A stretch of 19,943 nucleotides of DNA from Nitrosospira sp. (lineage in GTDB: Bacteria; Pseudomonadota; Gammaproteobacteria; Burkholderiales; Nitrosomonadaceae), in contig JAKDLC010000007.1 of assembly GCA_030453055.1 (NCBI GenBank), forward strand, positions 1-19,943, written 5' to 3'. The notes beneath the pieces were generated by a model, which was given only the letters and a program-made list of their open reading frames with translations, did no database searches and was not told the DNA's origin. The position numbers were made by a program, and so were the translations under genes. Of this stretch, positions 1-7,725 are shown in pieces; positions within the stretch are counted from its first letter, which is position 1; each line of letters begins with the position of its first letter.

Positions 1-20
1 TCAACTACCGGATTTAGGTT
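1..20. repeat. Left copy of a 20-bp inverted repeat
   Basis: These bases are the exact reverse complement of 16492-16511. Identity stops at base 20, and the left side is cut by the window edge, so the true repeat may be longer. The toxin-antitoxin operon begins 36 bases inside it. It could be the end of an insertion sequence or a dispersed repeat; no transposase is visible in the window. Confidence 0.75.
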
Positions 21-56
21 CAATGATTAAAGTTTCGCAATAACATGGAGAAATGC

Positions 57-485
57 ATGGCGACCGAAACCATTGATCATGCCACGCTGTCGAAATTGGC
101 TGAAGCTGGCGTCGTGCAGAGCGCGCACGTTGTCGGACAAGAAGGCGGCTGGGGCATTCTGGTGAAATACGGCATGACCGAGCGCACATTGGCGGCACAG
201 CGCAGCCACCAGGTACGCATCTTCCACAAACTTGAAACGCTGGTCGATTACCTGAAAGGGATAGGTATTCCACGCTTCGACGTAGATGCGGCGAACTACG
301 ATCCGAGCAGCGTTACCAAGCATAAGCGGCCAGATCGGGCTGTTGCCATGAAAGAAGCGCACGAAGCCGCCGCCTATACGAAGTGGCTGAAAGCCGAGAT
401 ACAGGAAGCGATTGACGATACCAGTCCGACAATTCCGCATGATGAAGCCATGCGTCGGATTCGTGGCGCGATCAAGCAAGCGTAA
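57..485 (+). CDS. Antitoxin of a ParE/RelE-type toxin-antitoxin pair, with N-terminal extension
   Basis: Predicted to bind and neutralise the toxin encoded 9 bases downstream and probably to repress the shared promoter. The last ~40 residues (WLKAEIQEAIDDTSPTIPHD, then EAMRRIR) look like the toxin-binding tail of ParD/RelB-type antitoxins. The first ~95 residues (GWGILVKYGMTERTLAAQRS, then RIFHKLETLVDYLKGIGI) are a separate domain whose function I do not recognise, perhaps DNA binding. At 142 residues it is longer than the usual 70-90. I chose ATG 57 because GGAG lies 6 bases upstream; an in-frame ATG at 45 would add four residues and has no ribosome binding site. The identity rests mainly on the neighbouring toxin. 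Confidence 0.75.
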   Translation: MATETIDHATLSKLAEAGVVQSAHVVGQEGGWGILVKYGMTERTLAAQRSHQVRIFHKLETLVDYLKGIGIPRFDVDAANYDPSSVTKHKRPDRAVAMKEAHEAAAYTKWLKAEIQEAIDDTSPTIPHDEAMRRIRGAIKQA

Positions 486-494
486 GGGAAAAGC

Positions 495-788
495 GTGCAT
501 GCCATCCACTGGAAAAAACAGGCAATTAACGATCTGATAAAAATCAGCCAGCAAATCGCAAAAGACAGTCCGAAGAACGCGGAAAAGATGATTGACCTCA
601 TCGAGGACAAGGTAACGCCACTTGCAACGCATCCAGAGATCGGCCGCAATGGCCGCAAGCGCGGCACCCGCGAGTTGGTCGCACATGAAAGCTATGTGGT
701 GATTTATCGTATGCTAGCCGCGAAGGTGGAAATTTTGCGGGTAAAACATACAGCGCAGCAGTGGCCGCCAGCGAAGAAATCAAGTTAA
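495..788 (+). CDS. ParE/RelE-family toxin
   Basis: A 97-residue toxin of the ParE/RelE superfamily. Family members either poison DNA gyrase (ParE) or cleave ribosome-bound mRNA (RelE); the sequence alone does not settle which. Diagnostic stretches are the N-terminal helical pair (AINDLIKISQQIAKDSPKNA), then HPEIGRNGRKRGTRELV, SYVVIYRM and VEILRVKHTAQQWP, the usual order of the family core. The start is GTG 495, with AAGGGA 5 bases upstream. The nearby ATG at 499 is out of frame. It lies 9 bases after the antitoxin stop, so the two are co-transcribed. No disruption is visible and it should be functional. Confidence 0.88.
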   Translation: MHAIHWKKQAINDLIKISQQIAKDSPKNAEKMIDLIEDKVTPLATHPEIGRNGRKRGTRELVAHESYVVIYRMLAAKVEILRVKHTAQQWPPAKKSS

Positions 789-818
789 TTTTACCTTTTT
801 AGCGCTGGGACTACGTAA

Positions 819-959
819 CGTAACCTTGTTGTCGGACGCTATGTGGTGATATTCCGTGAAATGATCGCGGATGGAATCATTCTGGCGCGCATACTTCATA
901 GCGAACCGGAAGGCGCGGTCGCTGGCGATCAGAATACGTGCCTTCGCTTTATGGCATAG
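819..959 (+). pseudogene. Remnant of a second ParE/RelE-type toxin
   Basis: After an in-frame stop at 816-818 this frame reads GRYVVIFREMIADGIILARI followed by LHSEPE. That matches the C-terminal strands of ParE-like toxins (pattern GxYxxFYRxxDDGIEIxRVLH). There is no start codon, no N-terminal half and no antitoxin, and the frame ends at TAG 957-959. It is too diverged from the intact toxin just upstream to be a recent duplication of it. I read it as the tail of an unrelated toxin gene left by deletion or rearrangement. The call rests on about 25 residues. Confidence 0.5.
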
Positions 960-1002
960 ACAGCTTGCGTCCGCAGGAAAAGTCCTTTATGCTGAACTGA
1001 TC

Positions 1003-1374
1003 ATGGTGTGCGGACGAAAACTTTTACTGGTTGTAATCATGCTGTGGCTCCCGCTGCAAGGCGCGGTCGCCGCCATCATGCCCTTGTGCGTGCAAGCGAA
1101 ACAAATGGGCGCCAGCCTTGATATTCCAGCCGTAACCCCCCCTTGCGACCTTCACGATGAGGGTGAGGAAGTTTCGGCGACGCACAGCGCACCCGGTGAC
1201 ATGACCTCCAATCTTCCGTGCGAGAGCCTGCCTTGTTATGCAAGTTTCAGCACCCTGCTTCCCGCAACCTATGCTTCGTCGATTTCCACCGGTGGCTTCT
1301 CTTACGCCATTGCTTTTGATTCCCGCTTTACTTCCGCCATCCTTCAGCAACCGCAACGCCCCCCTCTCGCTTGA
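1003..1374 (+). CDS. Small exported protein preceding a copper efflux operon
   Basis: A 123-residue protein with a clear signal peptide (basic MVCGRKLL, hydrophobic core VVIMLWLPLQG, Ala-rich cleavage region AVAA). The mature part is small, with scattered His, Met and Cys (CDLHDE, CESLPCYASF). It ends PQRPPLA, a tail resembling short exported proteins often found before czc/cus operons (CopL- or DUF2946-like). It is probably periplasmic and may bind or sense metal. Longer in-frame starts at 871 or between would put a non-coding-looking stretch before the signal peptide, so I prefer ATG 1003. A ribosome binding site is not obvious. It lies 192 bases upstream of the outer membrane factor in the same direction. 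Function is inferred mostly from context. Confidence 0.6.
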   Translation: MVCGRKLLLVVIMLWLPLQGAVAAIMPLCVQAKQMGASLDIPAVTPPCDLHDEGEEVSATHSAPGDMTSNLPCESLPCYASFSTLLPATYASSISTGGFSYAIAFDSRFTSAILQQPQRPPLA

Positions 1375-1390
1375 TTCTTCGATAGAAGAA
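1375..1390 (+). other. Perfect hairpin right after the small exported gene
   Basis: TTCTTC and GAAGAA (1375-1380 and 1385-1390) form a 6-bp stem with loop GATA, starting at the base after the stop codon. No T-run follows, so it is not a standard terminator. It could stabilise or process mRNA between this gene and the efflux operon. Confidence 0.4.
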
Positions 1391-1566
1391 ATCCGCCTGT
1401 AACACGGGCAAATACTCGCTTTATTGTTATTGAATTGCGCCCTGGGCGCGCCATGCCTTTGCCGCATGGGCTTGCTGGGCCGCAAAGTATGACCGCCGGT
1501 TGGCTATCGCTGAATCGATATCGCGGTGGCTACCAACGTGGTTCCCAAATTTTTAAGGAGATCAGG

Positions 1567-2964
1567 ATGACCATTCCGCTCTCTGTTGCGTCGCAGCCGG
1601 CGCTGGTGTTTGCAGTGCTTGTCGTGACGATGGGTTCGGTAAATGCGCAGGTAGAGATTTCAAGTAACGCCCGTGCGGAAGTGGGTACACAGACTTTCGC
1701 GGCTGCTCCCCCGAAGGCCTCTGCAGCGGGAAATGCCGATCACCCCGCTCTCCTTATTTCCCTGATTGCGGAAGCCTTGGAGAACAACCCGGAAATTCAG
1801 TCCGCCCTCCTGGAACGCGACGCCGCCAGCCAGAGAATCGCGCCTGCGGCGGCGCTCGATGACCCGGTGCTCGAAGCAGGGGTGGTCAATGCGCCGTTGA
1901 CGTCATCGACCTTCAACCGCGAAGACATGACCATGAAAATGATCGGTCTGTCCCAACGCCTGCCATTCCCGGGCAAGCGCGGTTTGCGCGAAGCCGTTGC
2001 CGCCAAGGATGCAGAGAGCGTCGGTTACGGTTACGAAGAAACCGTGAACCGTGTGGTACGCGACATCAAGACTGCTTATTTCGATCTGGGACTCACGCTC
2101 GAAAGAATCCGCATCGTCGAGAAAAACAAGCGCATCCTGGAAGATCTTCTCCACATCGCCGAGCGACACTATGGGATAGGCATGGGAAGCCAGGCTGATG
2201 CGCTGAAGGCACAAACGCAGATATCCAGAACAGTGGACGAACTGCTCAGGCTCGCACGTGAACGCCCGACGATCGAGGCCGAGCTCATTCGCGCGCTTGG
2301 CCGCAACACCGGTGTCGCAGCGCTGGCGCCGGAGCCGCCGCAATTGCGCGAAGAAACCTTGAGTCTGGAATCCTTGCGCGAAACCGCTTTTTCGCAGCGT
2401 CCGCAATTGCTGGCGCTGCAAAGTATTGTGGCGCGCAACGAACGCGCGCTGGATCTGGCGCGTAAAAATTACTATCCCGACTTTGACGTACGCTTGGCGT
2501 ATGGCCAGCGCGACAACATGCTGGACGGCAGCCGGCGCCCCGACATGGTCACCCTGACGGTGGCAATCAACCTGCCGGTGTGGCGCGAAAACAAGCTCGC
2601 GCCGCGCGTTGCGGAAGCGTTGGCAAAGCGCGATCAGGCCCAAAGCCTGTACCAGGCGCAGCGTAATGAAGTCGCCGCCAGTTTGCGCCAGCAGATGGCG
2701 ATGGCCGAGCAAAACTTGCAATCGGCGCGGCTCTACCAGACCGCCATCCTGCCGCAGGCCCGGCTTACGGTTGAATCGGCATTGGCGGCATACCAGGTCA
2801 ATCGCGTCGACTTCCTCACGCTGCTCGATAGCCAGATGACCGCATTCAATTATGAAATCAGTTTAGCGGCAGCGATGGCCGGTTACAACAAGGCGCTTGC
2901 GGAAATCGACCTGCTTACCGGCAAACCACCGATCAATCCGTCTACCCCGGCGGAGCCGCTGTGA
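1567..2964 (+). CDS. cusC: Outer membrane factor of heavy-metal RND efflux (CusC/CzcC-like)
   Basis: A TolC-type outer membrane channel that would connect the adaptor and pump to the cell exterior. The 465-residue product has a signal peptide (residues 1 to ~28, ending SVNAQ). It then shows the duplicated family architecture: long amphipathic helical stretches around residues 80-270 and 290-450. Family landmarks include LISLIAEALENNPEIQSALL, GLSQRLPFPGKRGLREA, NYYPDFDVRLAYGQRDNM and the C-terminal VNRVDFLTLLDSQM. ATG 1567 has AAGGAG 6 bases upstream. The frame stays open back to 1435, but those codons lack family similarity. There is no lipobox, unlike E. coli CusC. The stop overlaps the adaptor's GTG start by 4 bases, indicating translational coupling. 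Confidence 0.9.
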   Translation: MTIPLSVASQPALVFAVLVVTMGSVNAQVEISSNARAEVGTQTFAAAPPKASAAGNADHPALLISLIAEALENNPEIQSALLERDAASQRIAPAAALDDPVLEAGVVNAPLTSSTFNREDMTMKMIGLSQRLPFPGKRGLREAVAAKDAESVGYGYEETVNRVVRDIKTAYFDLGLTLERIRIVEKNKRILEDLLHIAERHYGIGMGSQADALKAQTQISRTVDELLRLARERPTIEAELIRALGRNTGVAALAPEPPQLREETLSLESLRETAFSQRPQLLALQSIVARNERALDLARKNYYPDFDVRLAYGQRDNMLDGSRRPDMVTLTVAINLPVWRENKLAPRVAEALAKRDQAQSLYQAQRNEVAASLRQQMAMAEQNLQSARLYQTAILPQARLTVESALAAYQVNRVDFLTLLDSQMTAFNYEISLAAAMAGYNKALAEIDLLTGKPPINPSTPAEPL

Positions 2965-4268
2965 AATTCATCGCCAAATTGGTAGTGGTTTTTGCCTTGG
3001 CCGCTGCAATCCTGGCCGGGGGTTATTGGTGGGGTAGCGCCAAACCGGTAACGTCTGCGCTCAAGCTGCTTAACCCAGCCGAGAAGTCAAAGCCACAGGG
3101 CAAGACACAAGACAAGACACAGGGCAAAATTCTCTATTACCGCAACCCGATGGGACATCCCGACACGTCGCCGGTGCCCAAGAAAGATTCGATGGGCATG
3201 GATTACCTGCCGGTCTACGAGGGCGAAGCGCCCCCGCCTGATAACTCAGTGGTGACGATCAGCACCGAAAAAGTGCAAAAGCTGGGGGTGAGAACCGAGG
3301 TCGCAGCGCTGCGCGAACTTACCCGTACCGTGCGGGCGGTGGCGACGGTACAGGCGGACGAACGACGATTACACACGGTCGCGCCCAAATTCGAAGGCTG
3401 GATCCAGCGGCTCTATGTGAATACCACCGGCCAGACGGTGAAAAAAGGCGAAGCGCTAATGGATGTGTACAGTCCGGAGTTGATTACGGCGCAACACGAA
3501 TATCTCATTGCCAGGAAAGGGGTGCAGTCGGTCGAGGGCGGCGGCCAGGAGGTTCTGGCGGGAATGCAGCGACTGTCAGAGCATGCCTTGCAGAGGCTGC
3601 GCAACTGGGACATATCGGAGACCGACTTGCATACGCTGCAGCAGGAAGGTGAGATCAGACGACATCTCACCTTGCGTTCCGCAGCCACGGGCGTGGTGTT
3701 GGAAAAGCACGCCGTCCAGGGGCAGCGCTTCATGCCGGGAGAAATGCTGTACCAGATCGCCGATCTCTCCACCGTATGGATGCTGGCGGACGTGTTCGAG
3801 CAGGATCTGGCCATGGTGCATCGCGGCCAGAGCGCCACCATCAGGATGGATGCCTATCCGGACAAAATCTTCAATGGCAAGGTGACATTCATCTACCCTA
3901 CGGTGATGCCAGAGACGCGGACTGCCAAAGTGCGCATCGAGCTGCCCAACCCCAAGGGCCTGCTCAAGCCCGACATGTATGGAAGAGTTGAGTTCGCGTC
4001 AACCCACAGCAAAGACAAGGTACTTACCGTGCCTGACTCGGCGGTGCTTGATACCGGCACACGGCGGCTGGTACTGGTTGCCCTCGGGGAAGGCCGGTTT
4101 CAGCCGCGCACGGTAAAGCTTGGCATGCACGCCGATGGCTATACCGAGGTGCTGGAAGGACTCGAGGCCGGGGAAGCGGTGGTGGTAAGTGCAAACTTTC
4201 TGATCGATGCGGAAAGTAATCTCAAAGCGGCGCTGAGCGGATTCTCCGGCGATCAGCGGGGGCACTGA
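2961..4268 (+). CDS. cusB: Periplasmic adaptor of Cu(I)/Ag(I) RND efflux (CusB-like)
   Basis: Membrane fusion protein (435 residues) linking the inner membrane pump to the outer membrane channel. It has an N-terminal membrane anchor or signal (residues 5-25). Next comes a Met-rich metal-binding segment, residues 58-87 (YYRNPMGHPDTS, then KDSMGMDYLPVY). Its Met64, Met78 and Met80 parallel E. coli CusB mature Met21, Met36 and Met38, which capture Cu(I)/Ag(I). Barrel and lipoyl motifs follow: VAPKFEGWIQRLYVNTTGQT, then VKKGEALMDVYSPELI. The last ~170 residues are the beta-barrel and membrane-proximal domains (FIYPTVMPETRTAKVRIELP). A Lys/Gln-rich linker (KPQGKTQDKTQGK) joins anchor and metal site. 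GTG 2961 overlaps the upstream stop; the pump gene starts 1 base after this stop. Confidence 0.93.
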   Translation: MKFIAKLVVVFALAAAILAGGYWWGSAKPVTSALKLLNPAEKSKPQGKTQDKTQGKILYYRNPMGHPDTSPVPKKDSMGMDYLPVYEGEAPPPDNSVVTISTEKVQKLGVRTEVAALRELTRTVRAVATVQADERRLHTVAPKFEGWIQRLYVNTTGQTVKKGEALMDVYSPELITAQHEYLIARKGVQSVEGGGQEVLAGMQRLSEHALQRLRNWDISETDLHTLQQEGEIRRHLTLRSAATGVVLEKHAVQGQRFMPGEMLYQIADLSTVWMLADVFEQDLAMVHRGQSATIRMDAYPDKIFNGKVTFIYPTVMPETRTAKVRIELPNPKGLLKPDMYGRVEFASTHSKDKVLTVPDSAVLDTGTRRLVLVALGEGRFQPRTVKLGMHADGYTEVLEGLEAGEAVVVSANFLIDAESNLKAALSGFSGDQRGH

Positions 4269-4269
4269 C

Positions 4270-7200
4270 ATGCTGGGCCGAATCATCGAATGGTCTGCCC
4301 GCAATGTGTTCCTGGTGTTGCTGGCGACCGCCTTCGTGATCGGCCTCGGTATTTATGCCGTGAAACACACGCCACTGGATGCGATTCCCGATCTCTCGGA
4401 TGTGCAGGTCATCATCTACACTGAATACCCTGGACAGGCGCCTCAGGTAGTGGAAGACCAGATCACCTATCCTTTGAGTACGGCCATGCTGGCCGTGCCG
4501 AAATCCAAGGTGGTACGCGGATTATCGGTGTTCGGCGCATCCTTTATCTATGTCATCTTCGAGGATGATACCGACATTTACTGGGCACGAACCCGGGTGC
4601 TCGAATACCTCAATTTCGCTTCGGGGCGCATGCCGCGCGGTGTCACGCCGACCCTTGGACCCGACGCCACCGGTGTTGGCTGGGTGTACCAATATGGGGT
4701 GATTGCTGCCCAGCATACGCTCGCGGAACTGCGCGCGATACAGGATTGGTTCGTGCGTTATCAGCTCACCAAGGCCCAGGGCGTGGCCGAGGTGGCAAGT
4801 GTCGGCGGATTCGTCAAAACCTATCAGGTGACGGTGGAGCCGCGCAAGCTTCAGGCTTACGGCATTCCCCTCGGCACGGTCGCCGCGGTAATCCGTGCCA
4901 GCAACCGCGACGTGGGCGGGCGAGTGATCGAGATGGCGGAGACCGAGTACGTGGTGCGGGGCCGAGGCTACCTGCGTGGAATCTCGGACATTGAGAATCT
5001 CGTGGTCAAGGCACAAGCAGGCACACCGGTACTGATCCGCGACGTGGCGCGTGTTGAACTGGCGCCGGATGAACGGCGCGGGATAGCCGAGCTCAATGGT
5101 GAGGGTGAGGTAGTTGCCGGCATCGTGGTGGCGCGCTACGGCCAGAATGCGCTTGATGTCATCGACAACGTGAAAAGCAAGATTGCGGAAATCGCCAGCG
5201 GCTTGCCGGAGGGTGTGTCGTTGCAGACGGTCTATGACCGTTCGGACCTGATCCATCGCGCCATCGACAATCTGCAACGAATCCTGATCGAGGAAAGCAT
5301 AATCGTCGGCGTGGTCTGCATTATATTTCTCATGCACGCACGGAGCGCCCTGGTTGCTATCGTCATGCTGCCCGTCGGCATACTCATTGCGCTCACCGCC
5401 ATGCACATGCTGGGGCTCAATTCCAACATCATGAGCCTGGGCGGTATCGCCATCGCCATCGGCGCCATGGTGGATGCGGCCATCGTCATGATCGAGAACG
5501 CTCACAAACATCTGGAAAGAGCATCCCCCAGCGCACCCCGCTTGCAGATCCTGATCGATGCCTGCCGGGAGGTGGGTCCCGCGCTGTTCTTCAGTCTGCT
5601 CATCATCACGGTTTCGTTCCTGCCGGTGTTCACGCTGGAGGCTCAGGAGGGGCGCATGTTCGCGCCGCTCGCCTACACCAAAACTTTTGCAATGGCGGGC
5701 GCGGCGCTGCTGTCCATCACGCTGGTGCCGGCGCTGATGGTTCTGTTCATCCGCGGCAAGATCATGCCCGAGCAGAAAAACCCGGTTAACCGCTTTCTGA
5801 TATGGATTTACCGCCCCGTCATCGCCTGGGTAATGCGCTGGAAGAAGCTTACCGTCATCATTGCCCTGATTACACTCGCACTCTCGGTATTTCCGGCGAA
5901 AAAACTGGGCAGCGAGTTCATGCCAACGTTGAACGAAGGAAGCTTGCTGTACATGCCGATTACCTTGCCGGCACTGTCGGTCACCAAATCAGCGGAGTTG
6001 TTACAGACCCAGGACAAGATCATCAAGACCTTCCCCGAGGTTGAGTCGGTGTTCGGCAAGGCAGGGCGCGCCAATACGGCCACTGACCCGGCCCCGCTGG
6101 AGATGGCCGAAACCGTCATCAACCTGAAGCCGGAAAGTGAATGGCGGCCCGGCATGACCGTCGACAAGCTGATTGCCGAATTGGATCAGGCGCTGCAGAT
6201 ACCGGGGGTCAGCAATGCCTGGACCATGCCCATCAAGAACAGGATCGACATGCTCGCTACCGGCATCCGTACGCCGATCGGCATCAAGGTATTCGGCAAG
6301 GACCTGGGCGAAATGGAGGAACTCGCCAAACAGATCGAGACTGTCGTAAAAACGGTACCCGGAACCAGCAGCGCTTACGCCGAGCGTACTACCGGCGGTT
6401 ATTACCTCGATATCGAGCCCGACCGCCTGGCGCTCGCGCGCTATGGATTGGCTGTCGGCGATCTGCTGGAAGTGATTTCGGTGGCGTTGGGCGGCGAGAC
6501 GCTGACGCTCACGGTGGAGGGCCGCGAGCGCTTCGCTGTCATCGTGCGCTATCCACGCGAACTGCGGCAAGATCCGTTGGCTATCGCCACTCAGGTCCTG
6601 GTGCCTCTTCCAAACGGGGCGAACGGCGGCATGATCCCCCTAGGACAAATAGCGAGCGTCAAAACGGTCAAGGGACCCCCCGGCATTCGCACGGAAAACG
6701 CGCTGCTGTCGACGTACATCTTCGTCGACGTTCGTAACCGCGACATCGGCGGTTACGTGGAAGAGGCGCAGAAGGCGGTAAGCGAGCAGGTGAAATTCCC
6801 GCCCGGCTACTACGCAACGTGGAGCGGCCAGTTCGAATATATGGAACGGGCCAAGCAGAAGCTGAAGGTGGTGGTGCCGCTAACCCTGGTGATCATTTTC
6901 CTGCTGCTCTACCTCAATTTCCGGCGGTTCACCGAAACCCTCATTGTCATGTTATCGGTACCCTTTTCGCTGGTGGGCGGCGTCTGGCTGATATGGTTGC
7001 TCGGCTATAACCTCAGTGTCGCGGTAGCGGTGGGCTTCATCGCACTTGCCGGCGTTGCCGCAGAGACGGGGGTAGTGATGCTGATTTATCTCGACCACGC
7101 CTGGGACGCAATCAAGGCACAACGCGCGATCACAGGCGACAAGCCTACGGTAGCCGACCTGTATGCGGCAGTGATGGAGGGCGCGGTCGAGCGCGTGCGG

Positions 7201-7404
7201 CCAAAGATGATGACGGTGGCGGCGATCATGGCGGGCCTGTTGCCGATCATGTGGGGCAGCGGAACGGGTTCCGAAGTCATGCGGCGAATTGCCGCGCCCA
7301 TGATTGGCGGCATGGTTTCATCCACTATCCTCACACTGATCGTAATCCCGGCTATCTATGCACTGGTAAAGGAATGGAGCATTCGGGAGCAGAAAGAAAA
7401 ATGA
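4270..7404 (+). CDS. cusA: Cu(I)/Ag(I) RND efflux pump (CusA-like)
   Basis: A proton-driven inner membrane pump of the heavy-metal RND family (1044 residues; E. coli CusA has 1047). It should export Cu(I)/Ag(I) from periplasm or cytosol through the CusCBA channel. The three E. coli metal-site methionines (573, 623, 672) appear here as Met562 (LLYMPITLP), Met612 (PLEMAETV) and Met661 (IDMLATGI), all with the same offset of 11. The proton-relay acids of TM4 are present as Asp402 and Glu409 in MVDAAIVMIENAHKHLE. That is the CusA form, not the CzcA form. The first membrane segment (residues 12-31) is followed by HTPLDAIPDLSDVQVI. ATG 4270 comes 1 base after the adaptor stop. No frameshift or truncation is seen. 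Specificity for monovalent copper/silver is well supported but inferred. Confidence 0.96.
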   Translation: MLGRIIEWSARNVFLVLLATAFVIGLGIYAVKHTPLDAIPDLSDVQVIIYTEYPGQAPQVVEDQITYPLSTAMLAVPKSKVVRGLSVFGASFIYVIFEDDTDIYWARTRVLEYLNFASGRMPRGVTPTLGPDATGVGWVYQYGVIAAQHTLAELRAIQDWFVRYQLTKAQGVAEVASVGGFVKTYQVTVEPRKLQAYGIPLGTVAAVIRASNRDVGGRVIEMAETEYVVRGRGYLRGISDIENLVVKAQAGTPVLIRDVARVELAPDERRGIAELNGEGEVVAGIVVARYGQNALDVIDNVKSKIAEIASGLPEGVSLQTVYDRSDLIHRAIDNLQRILIEESIIVGVVCIIFLMHARSALVAIVMLPVGILIALTAMHMLGLNSNIMSLGGIAIAIGAMVDAAIVMIENAHKHLERASPSAPRLQILIDACREVGPALFFSLLIITVSFLPVFTLEAQEGRMFAPLAYTKTFAMAGAALLSITLVPALMVLFIRGKIMPEQKNPVNRFLIWIYRPVIAWVMRWKKLTVIIALITLALSVFPAKKLGSEFMPTLNEGSLLYMPITLPALSVTKSAELLQTQDKIIKTFPEVESVFGKAGRANTATDPAPLEMAETVINLKPESEWRPGMTVDKLIAELDQALQIPGVSNAWTMPIKNRIDMLATGIRTPIGIKVFGKDLGEMEELAKQIETVVKTVPGTSSAYAERTTGGYYLDIEPDRLALARYGLAVGDLLEVISVALGGETLTLTVEGRERFAVIVRYPRELRQDPLAIATQVLVPLPNGANGGMIPLGQIASVKTVKGPPGIRTENALLSTYIFVDVRNRDIGGYVEEAQKAVSEQVKFPPGYYATWSGQFEYMERAKQKLKVVVPLTLVIIFLLLYLNFRRFTETLIVMLSVPFSLVGGVWLIWLLGYNLSVAVAVGFIALAGVAAETGVVMLIYLDHAWDAIKAQRAITGDKPTVADLYAAVMEGAVERVRPKMMTVAAIMAGLLPIMWGSGTGSEVMRRIAAPMIGGMVSSTILTLIVIPAIYALVKEWSIREQKEK

Positions 7405-7459
7405 CGCGGTGCGGATTGGGCAGGATTTGACGTAACGAAGCACGCGAATGCGGGAGGGG

Positions 7460-7484
7460 AAATGAAAACCCGCCGAAGCGGGTT
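7460..7484 (-). terminator. Rho-independent terminator of the hicBA operon (UUCG loop)
   Basis: On the minus strand a perfect 7-bp stem (AACCCGC/GCGGGTT, 7467-7484) closes a TTCG loop on a C-G pair, the extra-stable UUCG tetraloop. It is followed by TTTTCATTT. The stem includes part of the hicA stop codon (7483-7485), so the gene ends inside its own terminator. On the plus strand the hairpin has no T-run, so it would stop transcription from the copper operon only weakly. Confidence 0.8.
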
Positions 7485-7725
7485 AGTCGTGCAATGCTTT
7501 ATAAAACGCGCTCTTGGTTACACCGGCCTGATTCGCCATGGAGCTTATCAGGTCTTGGCTAAACGGCGCTTTTGGGCAGTCTACGGTAACTTTATAAAAT
7601 TTGTTATTATCAGTCTTAACCCACTGTTCGTGAGATGTTCCCTTCGACGGCCTGGGGCTGAACCCTAAATTCTTTAATATTTGCTTGACGTGTTTACATG
7701 TTAATGGCGGGTGAGCGCCGCTCAT
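7483..7725 (-). CDS. hicA: HicA-family toxin
   Basis: An 80-residue protein of the HicA (YcfA) mRNA interferase family. HicA toxins adopt a double-stranded RNA-binding-like fold and cleave mRNA through a conserved His. Family features are LTCKHVKQILKNLGF at the N terminus, then GTSHEQWVKTDNNKFYKVTV holding the candidate catalytic His32, and a C-terminal helix (LISSMANQAGVTKSAFYKAL). The usual GSHHxF motif appears as GTSHEQW, so it is a diverged member. ATG 7725 overlaps the stop of the upstream partner by 4 bases. Order is antitoxin first, the reverse of E. coli hicAB but seen in other hicBA loci. It is AT-richer than the flanking efflux and oxidase operons, suggesting acquisition. Confidence 0.8.
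   Translation of the reverse strand: MSGAHPPLTCKHVKQILKNLGFSPRPSKGTSHEQWVKTDNNKFYKVTVDCPKAPFSQDLISSMANQAGVTKSAFYKALHD

Noticed and set aside
965..993. Possible promoter (TTGCGT, 17 bases, TATGCT) before the small exported gene
   Set aside because: Both boxes are poor and would leave almost no leader before ATG 1003; too weak to list.
4522..5511. 329-codon minus-strand open frame inside the pump gene
   Set aside because: His/Asp-rich antisense shadow of a strongly supported CusA homologue; such frames are common opposite GC-rich genes.
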